Assembly: GCF_964642095.1 (NCBI RefSeq)
Contig: NZ_OZ209244.1
Span: forward strand, 1,364,001-1,428,000
Direction: 5' to 3'
Length of the DNA: 64,000 bases
Origin: Fretibacterium fastidiosum
GTDB taxonomy: Bacteria; Synergistota; Synergistia; Synergistales; Aminobacteriaceae
The translations under genes were made by a program, and so were the position numbers. Within the stretch, counting starts at the first letter, position 1. Each line of letters opens with the position of its first letter. Below are positions 17,651 to 27,462 of this stretch, piece after piece. Under the pieces are notes generated by a model. The model ran no database searches and was not told the origin of the DNA. It was given only the letters and a program-made list of their open reading frames with translations.

Positions 17651-17962
17651 GTGGCGACGGTGGAGATCACGAAGGCGAATTTTGACGACGAGGTCATGAA
17701 GTCGGAGAAGCCGGTGCTCCTCGACTTCTGGGCGGAGTGGTGCGGCCCGTGCCGGGCGCTGGCCCCTGTGGTCGAGGAGGTCGCGGTGGAGGCGGAAGCG
17801 GTCAAGGTCGGGAAGGTCAACGTGGAGCGGGAGATGGAGCTGGCGCGGCGTTTTGGCGTGAGCAGCATCCCGACGCTCATCCTGTTCAAGGGCGGGGAGG
17901 CGGTGGAGCGCACCGTGGGCGTGCAGCCCAAGGCGGCCATCCTCAGGATGCTGGGCCTGTAG
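17651..17962 (+). CDS. trxA: Thioredoxin
   Basis: A 103-residue thioredoxin with the active site WCGPC (C31, C34), the preceding LDFWAEWC strand, and the cis-proline segment SIPTLILFKGG. The GTG start at 17651 is supported by GGGAGG about 10 bases upstream. It is likely the last gene of the nnrD-tsaE-tsaB run, 78 bases after tsaB, and is followed by a hairpin. Protein C of glycine reductase systems uses thioredoxin as reductant, so this could serve the nearby grd module, but it is an ordinary housekeeping thioredoxin by sequence. Confidence 0.92.
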   Translation: MATVEITKANFDDEVMKSEKPVLLDFWAEWCGPCRALAPVVEEVAVEAEAVKVGKVNVEREMELARRFGVSSIPTLILFKGGEAVERTVGVQPKAAILRMLGL

Positions 17963-17980
17963 GCGAAGAACGACGATCGG

Positions 17981-18010
17981 GCGGGGCCGTCCCTCCGGGG
18001 GCGGCCCCGC
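17981..18010 (+). terminator. Terminator-like hairpin after trxA
   Basis: A 9-bp perfect GC stem (GCGGGGCCG / CGGCCCCGC) with a 12-base loop 18 bases after the trxA stop. The following bases are only weakly T-rich, so efficiency is uncertain. Confidence 0.5.
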
Positions 18011-18049
18011 TTCACCACGGCGTCCCGGCCCGCGCTCCAGTTCCCCTCT

Positions 18050-18122
18050 CATAACTCCAATGACCCCCATAACCCTCCATAACTTTCGATAACAAACCTC
18101 ATCCCCTGCGGGCTGGTATAAT
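18050..18122 (+). promoter_or_regulatory. Phased CATAAC repeats upstream of a TATAAT box
   Basis: CATAAC occurs at 18050, 18068 and 18078 and GATAAC at 18088, the last three exactly 10 bases apart (one helix turn). A TATAAT box follows at 18117-18122, about 70 bases before the next gene. This looks like an activator or repressor binding array at the promoter of the exported protein. Confidence 0.45.
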
Positions 18123-18192
18123 AGTCGCGGTCATGGGCCCATAAGGCCCGTGCGAGGACCGAGTTGAGGTTTAGAGGGAGGTCGTCTTAATT

Positions 18193-18606
18193 ATGAGACG
18201 TTCTTTGTGCGCGCTGGCCCTGGTGCTGGTCGTGGCGGTCGCGGCCTTCGCCGCGCGGCAGGACTTCCAGCGCTTTTCGGTGGACGTTCCCGATGGGTGG
18301 TCGGCGCGGGATATGGGCAACGGCACGGTGGCGATCCTGGCCGACGACCGGTCCGCTGCGGTCAGCGTGACGGTCAACAGCCTGGGGACCTCCACGCTGG
18401 AGGAGACGGCCCAGGCCATGGCGAAGGCCCTGGGCGGGACGGACCCGACGGTGGACGAGGACGGAGACTGCCGCTTCACCTTCTGGAACGGGGGCGTGGA
18501 GACGCAGGCGTACCTGACGGGCGGGGAGGACGAGTACATGATGCTGGCCGTCACGGGGCAGAGCGACGCCCTGGCGGGCATCCTGGGGACCATCGAGCTC
18601 CACTGA
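18193..18606 (+). CDS. Small exported protein, unknown
   Basis: A 137-residue protein with a clear signal peptide (basic MRRSLC, then a Leu/Val/Ala core ending about residue 22 at AFA-A). The mature part begins RQDFQRFSVDVPDGWSARD and resembles the small beta-sandwich proteins described as PsbP/DUF-type lipoproteins (F-x-V-x-V-P-x-G-W pattern), but I cannot name a family with confidence. It stands alone with its own TATAAT box and a row of phased repeats upstream, and is followed by a repeat element. Confidence 0.7.
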   Translation: MRRSLCALALVLVVAVAAFAARQDFQRFSVDVPDGWSARDMGNGTVAILADDRSAAVSVTVNSLGTSTLEETAQAMAKALGGTDPTVDEDGDCRFTFWNGGVETQAYLTGGEDEYMMLAVTGQSDALAGILGTIELH

Positions 18607-18656
18607 GCCGTTCGGGGCGCGTTGCCGGCCGGGGAGGCCTGCGGATTTGGGTTCCC

Positions 18657-18807
18657 CCCAAATCCGCGGGCAAAATTTTTAACGTGCGTCAGAAACCGGT
18701 TTTATGCGTTTTTTGCCTCACCTGACGGGTGAAAGATCAGAATCGGCTTAACCTGTGCTACGACGGGCTTGAGCCTCGATAAAGCCATCGCAACCCGTGG
18801 ATTTGGG
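18657..18807. repeat. 150-bp MITE, copy 1
   Basis: The element starts CCCAAATCCGCGGGC and ends CCGTGGATTTGGG, with TIRs of about 11-14 bp and no coding capacity. It is flanked by TTCCC on both sides (18652-18656 and 18808-18812), a 5-bp target duplication. A solo right end (GCGGATTTGGG, 18641-18651) stands immediately left of the duplication. Other full copies are at 46841, 46996 and 60173. Confidence 0.85.
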
Positions 18808-18926
18808 TTCCCGTTCCTCTCTGACTTTTTCTTGATTTTGTGCGACGATTGTGCGTGCGTCTTTGCGTTTGTCTGTTGATCTGAAAAGTGACAGCTCGGA
18901 AGCGGATCAGTCGAACAAGTTTGAAC

Positions 18927-18980
18927 AAAAAAGCCCCTCCCGCCCGGAGTGCAGAGCGCAGGGTGGGGAGGGGCTTTTTT
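18927..18980. terminator. Bidirectional terminator
   Basis: A perfect 15-bp stem (AAAAAAGCCCCTCCC / GGGAGGGGCTTTTTT) gives a U-tract on both strands. The gap 18813-18926 otherwise shows nothing recognisable. Confidence 0.8.
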
Positions 18981-19082
18981 TATGTTCCCGGCGCAGGAGG
19001 GGGATATTCCGGGCAAAAAGAGGCTGTTTCAGGAAGCTTTTAGGGGGTTGCGCGGCGCAAACGGAAAAAGGAGGGAACGCGA

Positions 19083-21791
19083 TTGAGAAGGGTGAGTTGG
19101 CTTGTTGCGTTGTTTTGGGTGTTCAGTTGCGCGGGCGGGGCGTTTGCCTGGGGGCAAAGCGCGCCCCTCTCCCCGGAGTTCCTGCGCTGGCGGGAGGAAG
19201 CCGCGCGGGGAAGAGACCGTGCCTCCGGTCCCGCCGGCGAGAGGCCTACGGGTTACGTTCCGTCCCCCGTGGACCTCTCGCACCTGGATGGAGTGGACTA
19301 CTCCCGCTTCCCGGGCCGGCGATCGAACCGCGGCGATGCGACGCTGCCCGCGTCCTGCGACCTCCGCGCGGAGGGGCGGGTGACGCCGGCGCGAGATCAA
19401 GGCTCCTTTGGAACCTGCTGGAGCTTCGCCGCCATCGGGGCGGCCGAGTCGTCGTATCTCACGCAGGGGCTCGGCAGAACCTCGGAGGACCTCGACCTCT
19501 CGGAGATGCACCTGGCCTGGTTCACCTACATGGAGCCAGGGAAGGGGTTTACGGGTAGGGCTGGAAATGTCCTTTCCTCTCCGACCTCCGCCGATGTCCT
19601 GGGACAGGAAGGAAATAATTTCAAGTCGACGGCGACCCTGGCACGCTGGACGGGGGCGGTCTCCGAGGACAGTCTGCCCTATGGGACGGAACCCGACCAG
19701 CCGGCCTCGGACTACCCCAACCGGCTGCACCTGCGGGATGTCTTCTATCTGGGACGTGACCGAAAAAAGCCGGATGACATGGTCTGGAAGACGCTGATCC
19801 GGAGGTACGGGGCCATCTCCATTGCCTATTGCAGTGACCCGCAGTATTACACGAGGGGCGGCGTCTCCTTCTACAACAGCAACAGCGACGACGGCGCGAA
19901 CCATGAGGTGCTGGCCGTGGGCTGGGACGACAATTATCCCAAGGAGAACTTCCGATCCGACCAGCCCCGACCCGCGAGGGACGGCGCCTGGCTGGTCAAG
20001 AACAGCTGGGGGCCGGGATTTGGCGAGGACGGCTACTTCTGGATATCCTACGAGGACAAGACCCTGGAGGACGGCGCCGTCTACCGGGTGGTCCCGGCGG
20101 ATCCCTCGATGCGCCAATACGGGTACGACGACCTGGGGTGGTGCAGATCCTGTTATTTGGGCATGTCCGGACAAGGCTGGATGGGTAACGTCTTCACGGC
20201 GGTGGAGGACGAGACGCTGAGGTCGGTCTCCTTCTACACCACGGCGGCGAACGCGCGCTACAGGCTGCGCGTCTATCGCCTGGGAACGGCGTCGGGAACG
20301 CCCGTCTCCGGGACGCTCGTCTACGCGGTCGACGGAGCGCTCCCGTTCGCGGGCTACCACACGGTGGACCTGACGGCTCCTGTGCCGTTGGAGGCGGGGG
20401 AGCGTTTCTCCGTGGTGCTCCGCATGGAGACCCCCGACTACAGATTTCCCCTGGCTGTGGAGGTAAAGATCAAGGGCTACTCGGACAACGCCGTCTGCAA
20501 CCCGGAGGAGAGCTATTTTTCCGGGGACGGGGTGAACTGGGAGGACGGTTCTATAAAGGGTATCAACGCCTGCATCAAGGCCTTTACAAAAGTGGCAGCG
20601 CCCGCGCTGGAGGCGGAGATCGAGCCCCATACCTTTGATCCAGGCCTGCCTTATCAGGGGACGGTGCGCGTGAAGGGCGTCGCGTCCGTGGATCTGGTGA
20701 GCGCGGATGTCACCGCGAAAACGTCCGGCCACTGGTCGACAGGGCCTGCGGCTCGCATCAGCGGCGATGCGGTTGTCCTGTCCGGGACGGTCTCCAGGGA
20801 TGTCCCGACGACCGGGGTGACCGTGAGCGTCACGCTTGGCGGAGGGGTGGTGCTCTCCGCGGACTATACGCTGATGAAAACGCTGGCGTTTGTCCTGCCC
20901 GAGACGATCGAGCCCCCGACCGAGATTGCAGGCGGTGCGCCCTACAGCGGGCTTTTGACGGTGCGGAACCTGGTCTCGTCGGATGTCGCCTCCGTCGATG
21001 TCGTCTCGTTCCAGGGGGTCTGGGAGGGCTTGACGGCCTCTTTGAGGGATTCCACGGCGTTCCGGGACACGGATGTGGCGGTGCGGGGGACGCCCAGGGC
21101 CGGGTTCCAGTCCTCCATCCTGACGGTGACGGTGACGCTGAAGGACGGGCGTTCTGCGCGAAAAGCCTACACGGTGACGGAGAAGGTCGTGCCTCCGACA
21201 CCGACGCCAACCCCGACGCCAACTCCGAGGCCGACACCAACGCCGACGCCGAGGCCGACGCCTACACCCGGAACAACACCTGGACCAACGCCTGGACCAA
21301 CTCCGACGCCCGAGCAAAAGCCTGTCGTGTCGGCCCGCCCCACGGACTGGGTGATCGTGACGGAGGCCGCGGACGCGGAGGGGCGTGTTCCTGTGACGCT
21401 TTCTACTGCGGTGACCCTGTACGCGGCCCCGAAGACCCTGTCCGTGGAGGTTGAGGGGTTCATCGAGGGTTCGCTGCGGTACGGCCTGTACGACGGCGGG
21501 ACGCGGATTCTCTCCGCTGCCTCCCTGTCCGAAAGCGGCCGCACCCATGAACTGCGGATAACGGGTAAGGTCGGTCGGGATGCCCTGAGCAGCGCCGCGG
21601 TGACGAAGGTTGTGATCGACGGGAACGCCGCGTCCCTGCCGTCGGGAGGATTGAAACTCTCCGAGATGACCCCGAAGACGGAGCCAAATCCCGGTTCTAC
21701 CGGGAAATCGAGCGGCGGTGGATGCGACGCCGGGGCAGGCGCTCTTGCGCTGCTCCTCGCGGCATCGCTGGGGCTGAAAAAGAAAGTGTAG
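19083..21791 (+). CDS. Secreted papain-family (C1A) cysteine protease with Synerg-CTERM-like anchor
   Basis: A 902-residue exported protein. The TTG start is supported by AAGGAGGG at 7 bases. A signal peptide ends near AFA (residues 1-22). The papain-like domain carries Gln and Cys112 in DQGSFGTCWSF, His274 in NHEVLAVGWDD, and Asn307 in VKNSWGPGFGEDGYFWISY. A lectin-like beta domain follows (about 340-500), then two repeated immunoglobulin-like segments (about 510-700), a Pro-Thr-rich linker (about 703-745), another beta domain, and a tail SSGGGCDAGAGALALLLAAS then KKK. That tail matches the Gly-Cys/hydrophobic/basic layout of the Synerg-CTERM sorting signal, suggesting surface processing. 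Likely digests host or dietary protein. Confidence 0.88.
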   Translation: MRRVSWLVALFWVFSCAGGAFAWGQSAPLSPEFLRWREEAARGRDRASGPAGERPTGYVPSPVDLSHLDGVDYSRFPGRRSNRGDATLPASCDLRAEGRVTPARDQGSFGTCWSFAAIGAAESSYLTQGLGRTSEDLDLSEMHLAWFTYMEPGKGFTGRAGNVLSSPTSADVLGQEGNNFKSTATLARWTGAVSEDSLPYGTEPDQPASDYPNRLHLRDVFYLGRDRKKPDDMVWKTLIRRYGAISIAYCSDPQYYTRGGVSFYNSNSDDGANHEVLAVGWDDNYPKENFRSDQPRPARDGAWLVKNSWGPGFGEDGYFWISYEDKTLEDGAVYRVVPADPSMRQYGYDDLGWCRSCYLGMSGQGWMGNVFTAVEDETLRSVSFYTTAANARYRLRVYRLGTASGTPVSGTLVYAVDGALPFAGYHTVDLTAPVPLEAGERFSVVLRMETPDYRFPLAVEVKIKGYSDNAVCNPEESYFSGDGVNWEDGSIKGINACIKAFTKVAAPALEAEIEPHTFDPGLPYQGTVRVKGVASVDLVSADVTAKTSGHWSTGPAARISGDAVVLSGTVSRDVPTTGVTVSVTLGGGVVLSADYTLMKTLAFVLPETIEPPTEIAGGAPYSGLLTVRNLVSSDVASVDVVSFQGVWEGLTASLRDSTAFRDTDVAVRGTPRAGFQSSILTVTVTLKDGRSARKAYTVTEKVVPPTPTPTPTPTPRPTPTPTPRPTPTPGTTPGPTPGPTPTPEQKPVVSARPTDWVIVTEAADAEGRVPVTLSTAVTLYAAPKTLSVEVEGFIEGSLRYGLYDGGTRILSAASLSESGRTHELRITGKVGRDALSSAAVTKVVIDGNAASLPSGGLKLSEMTPKTEPNPGSTGKSSGGGCDAGAGALALLLAASLGLKKKV

Positions 21792-21823
21792 GCTCGCAGA
21801 GCGAACCCGATCTCTTTTGGACA

Positions 21824-21869
21824 CACCTCAGGGCGGTCCCCAACAGGGCCGCCCTGAGGTGCGTTTTAT
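21824..21869 (+). terminator. Rho-independent terminator after the protease
   Basis: A 13-bp stem CACCTCAGGGCGG / CCGCCCTGAGGTG is followed by GCGTTTTA, 33 bases after the protease stop. Confidence 0.8.
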
Positions 21870-22091
21870 ACCAATTCGCGTTTAATATGGATTGCCTCCC
21901 CTGATGAAGCCCCTAAGTTCGACGACGCAAATCAAAGATTTGCTGTCTCACTTATGAAAGGGGAGGTGGTTCGCGTCAGCGAACCGGAGTTCTGCATGCG
22001 GAGCCTGCCTACGGGCTGCCTGCTGCGCGGTCTCTGACGGAGCGGAGAAATTTGAAGGAGAAAGGGCTTTAGAGAGAAGGTTCGGGGACGA

Positions 22092-22128
22092 AGCGGGGCC
22101 GGAGTCCACGAAAGACTCCGGCCCCGCT
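22092..22128. other. Perfect 15-bp hairpin of unknown role
   Basis: Arms AGCGGGGCCGGAGTC and GACTCCGGCCCCGCT surround the 7-base loop CACGAAA. No U-tract follows on either strand. It lies in 21870-22228, which contains no convincing gene; small inverted repeats such as GTTCGCGTCAGCGAAC are also there. Confidence 0.5.
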
Positions 22129-22228
22129 GAGACTTCCCTGCTTTGTATCGCGGAAGATACTGGGGTGAAAGGGCATGAATGCCCTGATATTCCATTGTAA
22201 AGATGGCCTGGGGTGAAGCCTTTTCTCG

Positions 22229-22440
22229 TCATTCCATCGGCTGGCAGAAGATTCTCCGCATTGCGCTGCCCCTCCGGGGATCCATGAAGAAAAGCGCCTC
22301 GTTGGCGAGAGACCCGTCATTCCGATACCGCGCAGGGATGAACGAGCCGTCTGCGGTCAGCCACAACGGCTTCCCGTCCCTGCAGGTTTGGGGGCGCCGC
22401 CGCGTCCTTGACAGCCGCTTGGTTAAGGGGGTATACTGCC
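22229..22440 (-). pseudogene. Possible C-terminal gene fragment, unknown
   Basis: A minus-strand frame of about 70 codons ends in a TGA at 22229-22231 and includes KPLWLTADGSFIPARYRNDG and LANEALFFMDPRRGSAMRR. The residue composition looks protein-like and base use resembles neighbouring genes. No start codon with a ribosome site is visible, and the upstream side overlaps the strong plus-strand promoter of the metal-efflux genes. I cannot name it. Confidence 0.3.
22408..22437 (+). promoter_or_regulatory. Sigma-70 promoter of the metal-efflux genes
   Basis: TTGACA (22408-22413), an 18-base spacer, and TATACT (22432-22437), 70 bases before the first start codon. Confidence 0.75.
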
Positions 22441-22445
22441 CTTAA

Positions 22446-22467
22446 CATTCAAATAAATATTTGAATG
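22446..22467. promoter_or_regulatory. ArsR/SmtB (CadC-like) operator palindrome
   Basis: Perfect 10-bp arms CATTCAAATA and TATTTGAATG with a 2-base centre begin 9 bases after the -10 box, where a repressor would block transcription. The TCAAATAAATATTTGA core closely resembles the operator of CadC-type cadmium/lead sensors. No arsR-family gene is visible nearby, so the regulator must be elsewhere. Confidence 0.7.
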
Positions 22468-22506
22468 ATTAAACGAGCCGCAGGCTCCTGGGGGAGGCGT
22501 TGAGCG

Positions 22507-22728
22507 ATGAGGAAGAGCTACAGGATCGAAGTGGACTGTCCGAACTGCGCGAACGAGATGGAGGAGGCGGCGCGGAGGACGCCGGGCGTGAAGGACGTCT
22601 CCGTGAACTTCATGGCGCTCAAGATGAGCGTGGACTTCGAGGAGGGGCGGGACCCTGCGGACGTGATGGAGGAGGTTCGGCGGAACTGCAAGAGGGTCGA
22701 GGACGACTGCGAGATCTTCGTTGATTAG
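22507..22728 (+). CDS. Heavy-metal-associated (HMA) domain protein
   Basis: A 73-residue protein that is a single HMA fold. The metal site is C-P-N-C at residues 14-17 (DCPNCANEM, in place of the usual GMxCxxC), followed by V-K-D-V-S-V-N and a C-terminal beta strand. It lies 30 bases before the P-type ATPase gene, which lacks its own N-terminal HMA domain; the two genes look like one transporter whose metal-binding domain has been split off. It is likely a chaperone delivering Cd/Zn/Pb to the pump. Confidence 0.85.
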   Translation: MRKSYRIEVDCPNCANEMEEAARRTPGVKDVSVNFMALKMSVDFEEGRDPADVMEEVRRNCKRVEDDCEIFVD

Positions 22729-22758
22729 CGGCGGCGCGGGCTGCCGGGGGGTGGGCTT

Positions 22759-24639
<1,881 letters not shown>

Positions 24640-24662
24640 GCGCGCGGCGCGCTCGGCCCTTC

Positions 24663-24691
24663 GGGGACCTCTGTCGGGGGTCCCCTTTTTT
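24663..24691 (+). terminator. Rho-independent terminator after the metal ATPase
   Basis: Stem GGGGACC / GGTCCCC with a 9-base loop and TTTTTT, 24 bases after the stop. The rest of the gap to 24821 holds a possible TAGAAT -10 box near 24717 but no gene. Confidence 0.85.
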
Positions 24692-24821
24692 CTTGAGAAA
24701 TTCGGCGCAAAATAAGGTAGAATAATGAGACACGCGGATGGTTGGCGCGTCCTGCCGCCCGTGGGGAGCTTAAAATTTCTGGCGGCGGCGGCCGTCCGAG
24801 GCGGGGAGTGACCCTTGTCCC

Positions 24822-25898
24822 ATGAGGATACGCAGTGTTTGGAGGGCCGGAGCGGTCCTTCTGGTCCTGTTGACGTTAGTTCTCTCCCCGGCCCGCCGCG
24901 GCGCGGCCGCGCCGGAGCCGCGCACCGTCAGCGTGGTGATCTTCCCCACGCTGAACACGACGGGCCTTGAGGTGTGGGAGAGCAAGTACTACCCCTACAA
25001 CGTGCTGGAGCGGCGGATGTCGGAGTACCTGGAGACGCTCTACAAGCGTTCGCCCCTCATCGAGGCGAGGATCCTGGACGAGTCGGGGGTCAACCAGTGG
25101 CTGGCCGGGCCGCGGAGGGGCGACGACATGGCGGTGCAGATGGAGCTCTGCGAGGCGGTCCTGAAGGAGCGGCGCGCGGTGGGCAACGTCGAGACGGGGC
25201 GGGTGCAGCTGCGCCTGCGGGTCTACGACTCCGCCCACGTCAAGCAGGTTGCCGTGCGCAGCACGGAGGGCGCCGACCGGCGCTTCACGTTGGACTCGCC
25301 GGAGGGGGCTTTCTGGCTGGACGCGGCGGCGGTGTCCCTGTTCGTCCCCTTCAAGAACGGTCTGGACCTCTTCGGCCTCACCGGGGGACAGGACCGGGGG
25401 CAGCGGATGAGCCGCCCCACTTGGGATCAGTTCCGCTCCACCTCCCATTGGCAGGCCGTCAAGAACGCCATCGACGAGGCCTATCGCCAGTCCCTGGCTC
25501 AGATGATGAACGTCATTCACAGCAACGAGCCGCAGTCCGCCAGCATGGCGAACGACACCTTCTCCCCCGCCTTCTCTACCGTCGGCCGCATCCTGGCCCC
25601 CACGGCCCGCTCCACGCGCCGGCGGCGCGAGTACATCATCTCGCTGGGCGGCATGGCCCAGGGCTCGCAGGACTCCGTGAGGGTGGGGGAGGTTCTGGAC
25701 GTGGTCCGCAGCGACACCTACGTCACCGTGGACCCGGAGCACCCCGTGGCGGTCCTGCCGGAGGTCATCGGAAAGGTGAAGGTGATCCGCGTGTACGATC
25801 TGAATGCGGTGGTCCGCGTCATCAAGGACAATAAAAAGGAACCCATCGCCCTCAAGGATATGGTGATCAAGAGGACCGGGGTTTCGGGGAGGCGCTGA
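24822..25898 (+). CDS. Exported protein with FlgT-C-like terminal domain
   Basis: A 358-residue protein with an N-terminal signal peptide (RAGAVLLVLLTLVLSPARR, cleavage near GAAA). The mature N-terminal half begins RTVSVVIFPTLNTTGLEVWES, similar in layout to curli/FlgT-type lipoprotein beta-alpha domains. The last 85 residues (SVRVGEVLDVVR ... VDPEHPVAVLPEVIGKVKVIRV) match the G-x-x-V-G-D-x-x-x-V pattern of the FlgT C-terminal domain. It overlaps the next gene by one base and probably works with it in the envelope. Function unknown. Confidence 0.65.
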   Translation: MRIRSVWRAGAVLLVLLTLVLSPARRGAAAPEPRTVSVVIFPTLNTTGLEVWESKYYPYNVLERRMSEYLETLYKRSPLIEARILDESGVNQWLAGPRRGDDMAVQMELCEAVLKERRAVGNVETGRVQLRLRVYDSAHVKQVAVRSTEGADRRFTLDSPEGAFWLDAAAVSLFVPFKNGLDLFGLTGGQDRGQRMSRPTWDQFRSTSHWQAVKNAIDEAYRQSLAQMMNVIHSNEPQSASMANDTFSPAFSTVGRILAPTARSTRRRREYIISLGGMAQGSQDSVRVGEVLDVVRSDTYVTVDPEHPVAVLPEVIGKVKVIRVYDLNAVVRVIKDNKKEPIALKDMVIKRTGVSGRR

Positions 25899-27226
25899 TG
25901 GCCGTGATGTGGAAACTGTTTTCGTTGAACGGCAGGCCGTTCCGCTGCGCGGCGGGAGCGGCGCTGCTTCTGGCGGGGGCGCTGTGCGTCGCGCCCGCCC
26001 CGGTTTGGGCCAACGGCAACGCGTCAGCGGACGCCCCGGCGCCGGTCGCCGAGCCCGCCCCGAAGGGGACGGAGGCGCCCGTCCGGAAGTCCGTGCGCAA
26101 GGCCCCTCTGAAGAAGGCGAAGCCTGCGCCCAGGGCGCGCAAGGCGGTGCGGAAGGCGACGGCCCTCAGGCCGGCGGTCAGCGCGCTGCAGCAGGGCATC
26201 GCCCTCATGGAGCAGGACCGCTGCTCCGCGGCCCTGCCGTGGCTGCGCCGGGCCCTTCAGGAGGACCGCCGGAGCGCTGCGGCGTGGTACTGGTACGGCC
26301 TGTGTCACGAGCGGACGGGGCAGTTCTACGAGGCGCAGTACTTCTACACGAAGGCCCTGGAGTGCGACCCGGCCTTTGAACCCCTGTCGCGCGTCGTCGT
26401 CTACCCCGGCGACGGGTCGAGAACCCCCCTATGGGACCCCAAACGCCCTGCGCGGGTCTACTCCGTCCCCACGAACGCCCAGGGCATGGCCACGATCCCG
26501 CCGGATGCCCCCCAGGCGCGGAAGCTGCCCACCCGTCCGCCCCTCGACCCGCAGCTGCCCAAGGTCCCGCTGTACGTGCCGCCGGAGCCGGGCGCTCAGC
26601 CCGCGGACGGCGATGCGTGGCAGCCCTCCCTGTACGTGCCCCCGACGAGGGGCAGCGCGCTGGAGGCGGGGGACGCGCAGCCCGCGTACCTCCCGCCCTC
26701 TGCGGGAGCCCTGCCGGGCACGGTGGAAGAGCCTGCCTCGATCGTGCCCCTGCCGGACGTCCAGCCCGTCTATCAGCCGGGCCTGGGCGTGACGCAGGTC
26801 CCGGTCGCTGCGGCGCCGCAGGTCCAGGGGGGCGGCGCTCCGGTCTACCAGCCGCCCCAGCCCGAGCCGGAACAACCGAAGCCCGCTCCGCAAAAGCCCC
26901 GGCCGAAGAGGAAGCCGGCGTCCAAAAAACAGGCTCCGGTGAAGACCCCGGCCAAGGCTGAGGCCGAGGTGGCCCCCCTCAAGGCCGCGAATGCGCCGAA
27001 GGAGGAGCCCGCGGTGCGGAAGGCCCCGGAGCTTCCTGCGCCGGAACCCGTGGCGATCCTGCCCCGGGCGGCGTCCGCGGATCGGGTGCCCCAGGCGGCT
27101 GCAGCGGAACCGTCGGCCCCGGCGTCGCCGGAGTCCCTGCCGCCGGTGGGGCAGAGGGCCGAGGGGGCTCAGCCGCTTCCCCCCGTGGGGCAGAAGGCCC
27201 CGGCCGAGGATTCCGAGATTCGGTAG
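25898..27226 (+). CDS. Exported TPR protein with long Pro/Ala-rich tail
   Basis: A 442-residue protein whose ATG overlaps the preceding TGA. A signal peptide spans about residues 15-39 (cleavage near VWA-N). After a basic Lys/Arg/Ala/Pro stretch comes a single pair of TPR-like helices (ALQQGIALMEQDRCSAALPW, then AAAWYWYGLCHERTGQFYEA). The remaining 280 residues are low-complexity, rich in Pro, Ala, Glu and Lys, with recurring LYVPP and PVYQP units. It is likely a periplasm-spanning scaffold working with the FlgT-C-like partner. No named family. Confidence 0.65.
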   Translation: MAVMWKLFSLNGRPFRCAAGAALLLAGALCVAPAPVWANGNASADAPAPVAEPAPKGTEAPVRKSVRKAPLKKAKPAPRARKAVRKATALRPAVSALQQGIALMEQDRCSAALPWLRRALQEDRRSAAAWYWYGLCHERTGQFYEAQYFYTKALECDPAFEPLSRVVVYPGDGSRTPLWDPKRPARVYSVPTNAQGMATIPPDAPQARKLPTRPPLDPQLPKVPLYVPPEPGAQPADGDAWQPSLYVPPTRGSALEAGDAQPAYLPPSAGALPGTVEEPASIVPLPDVQPVYQPGLGVTQVPVAAAPQVQGGGAPVYQPPQPEPEQPKPAPQKPRPKRKPASKKQAPVKTPAKAEAEVAPLKAANAPKEEPAVRKAPELPAPEPVAILPRAASADRVPQAAAAEPSAPASPESLPPVGQRAEGAQPLPPVGQKAPAEDSEIR

Positions 27227-27238
27227 CGGTCGAGGAAC

Positions 27239-27441
27239 TAAGGAAACACTGATTAAGTCGTTGAGAACTGTCAACCGTATGGGCTCCCTTCAGTGGCTGA
27301 AACTTTATCAGGCCGCGCGAAGCGCGTGGGGATTGGGGCGTAGCCCCATTTTAAAATTATAGGGAAGCGCTGAAGGATACCCCTTGTTTGATGCTCCTTG
27401 ATTGCTCTCAACAATTTTTGAAGATTAATCAGCGCTTCCCT
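27239..27441. repeat. 200-bp family repeat, copy B (inverted)
   Basis: The full-length copy in the orientation opposite to copies A and C: it begins TAAGGAAACACTGATTAAG and ends AATCAGCGCTTCCCT. It lies 12 bases after the TPR gene stop and just before the signal-peptide gene trio. Possible 3-bp TAA duplications flank it. Confidence 0.85.
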
Positions 27442-27462
27442 AAAAAAAAGGAGTGACGATCG

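Noticed and set aside
21196..21318. CRISPR-like short repeats
   Set aside because: The periodic ACGCCG/CCGAC units encode a Pro-Thr linker within the protease; no spacers.
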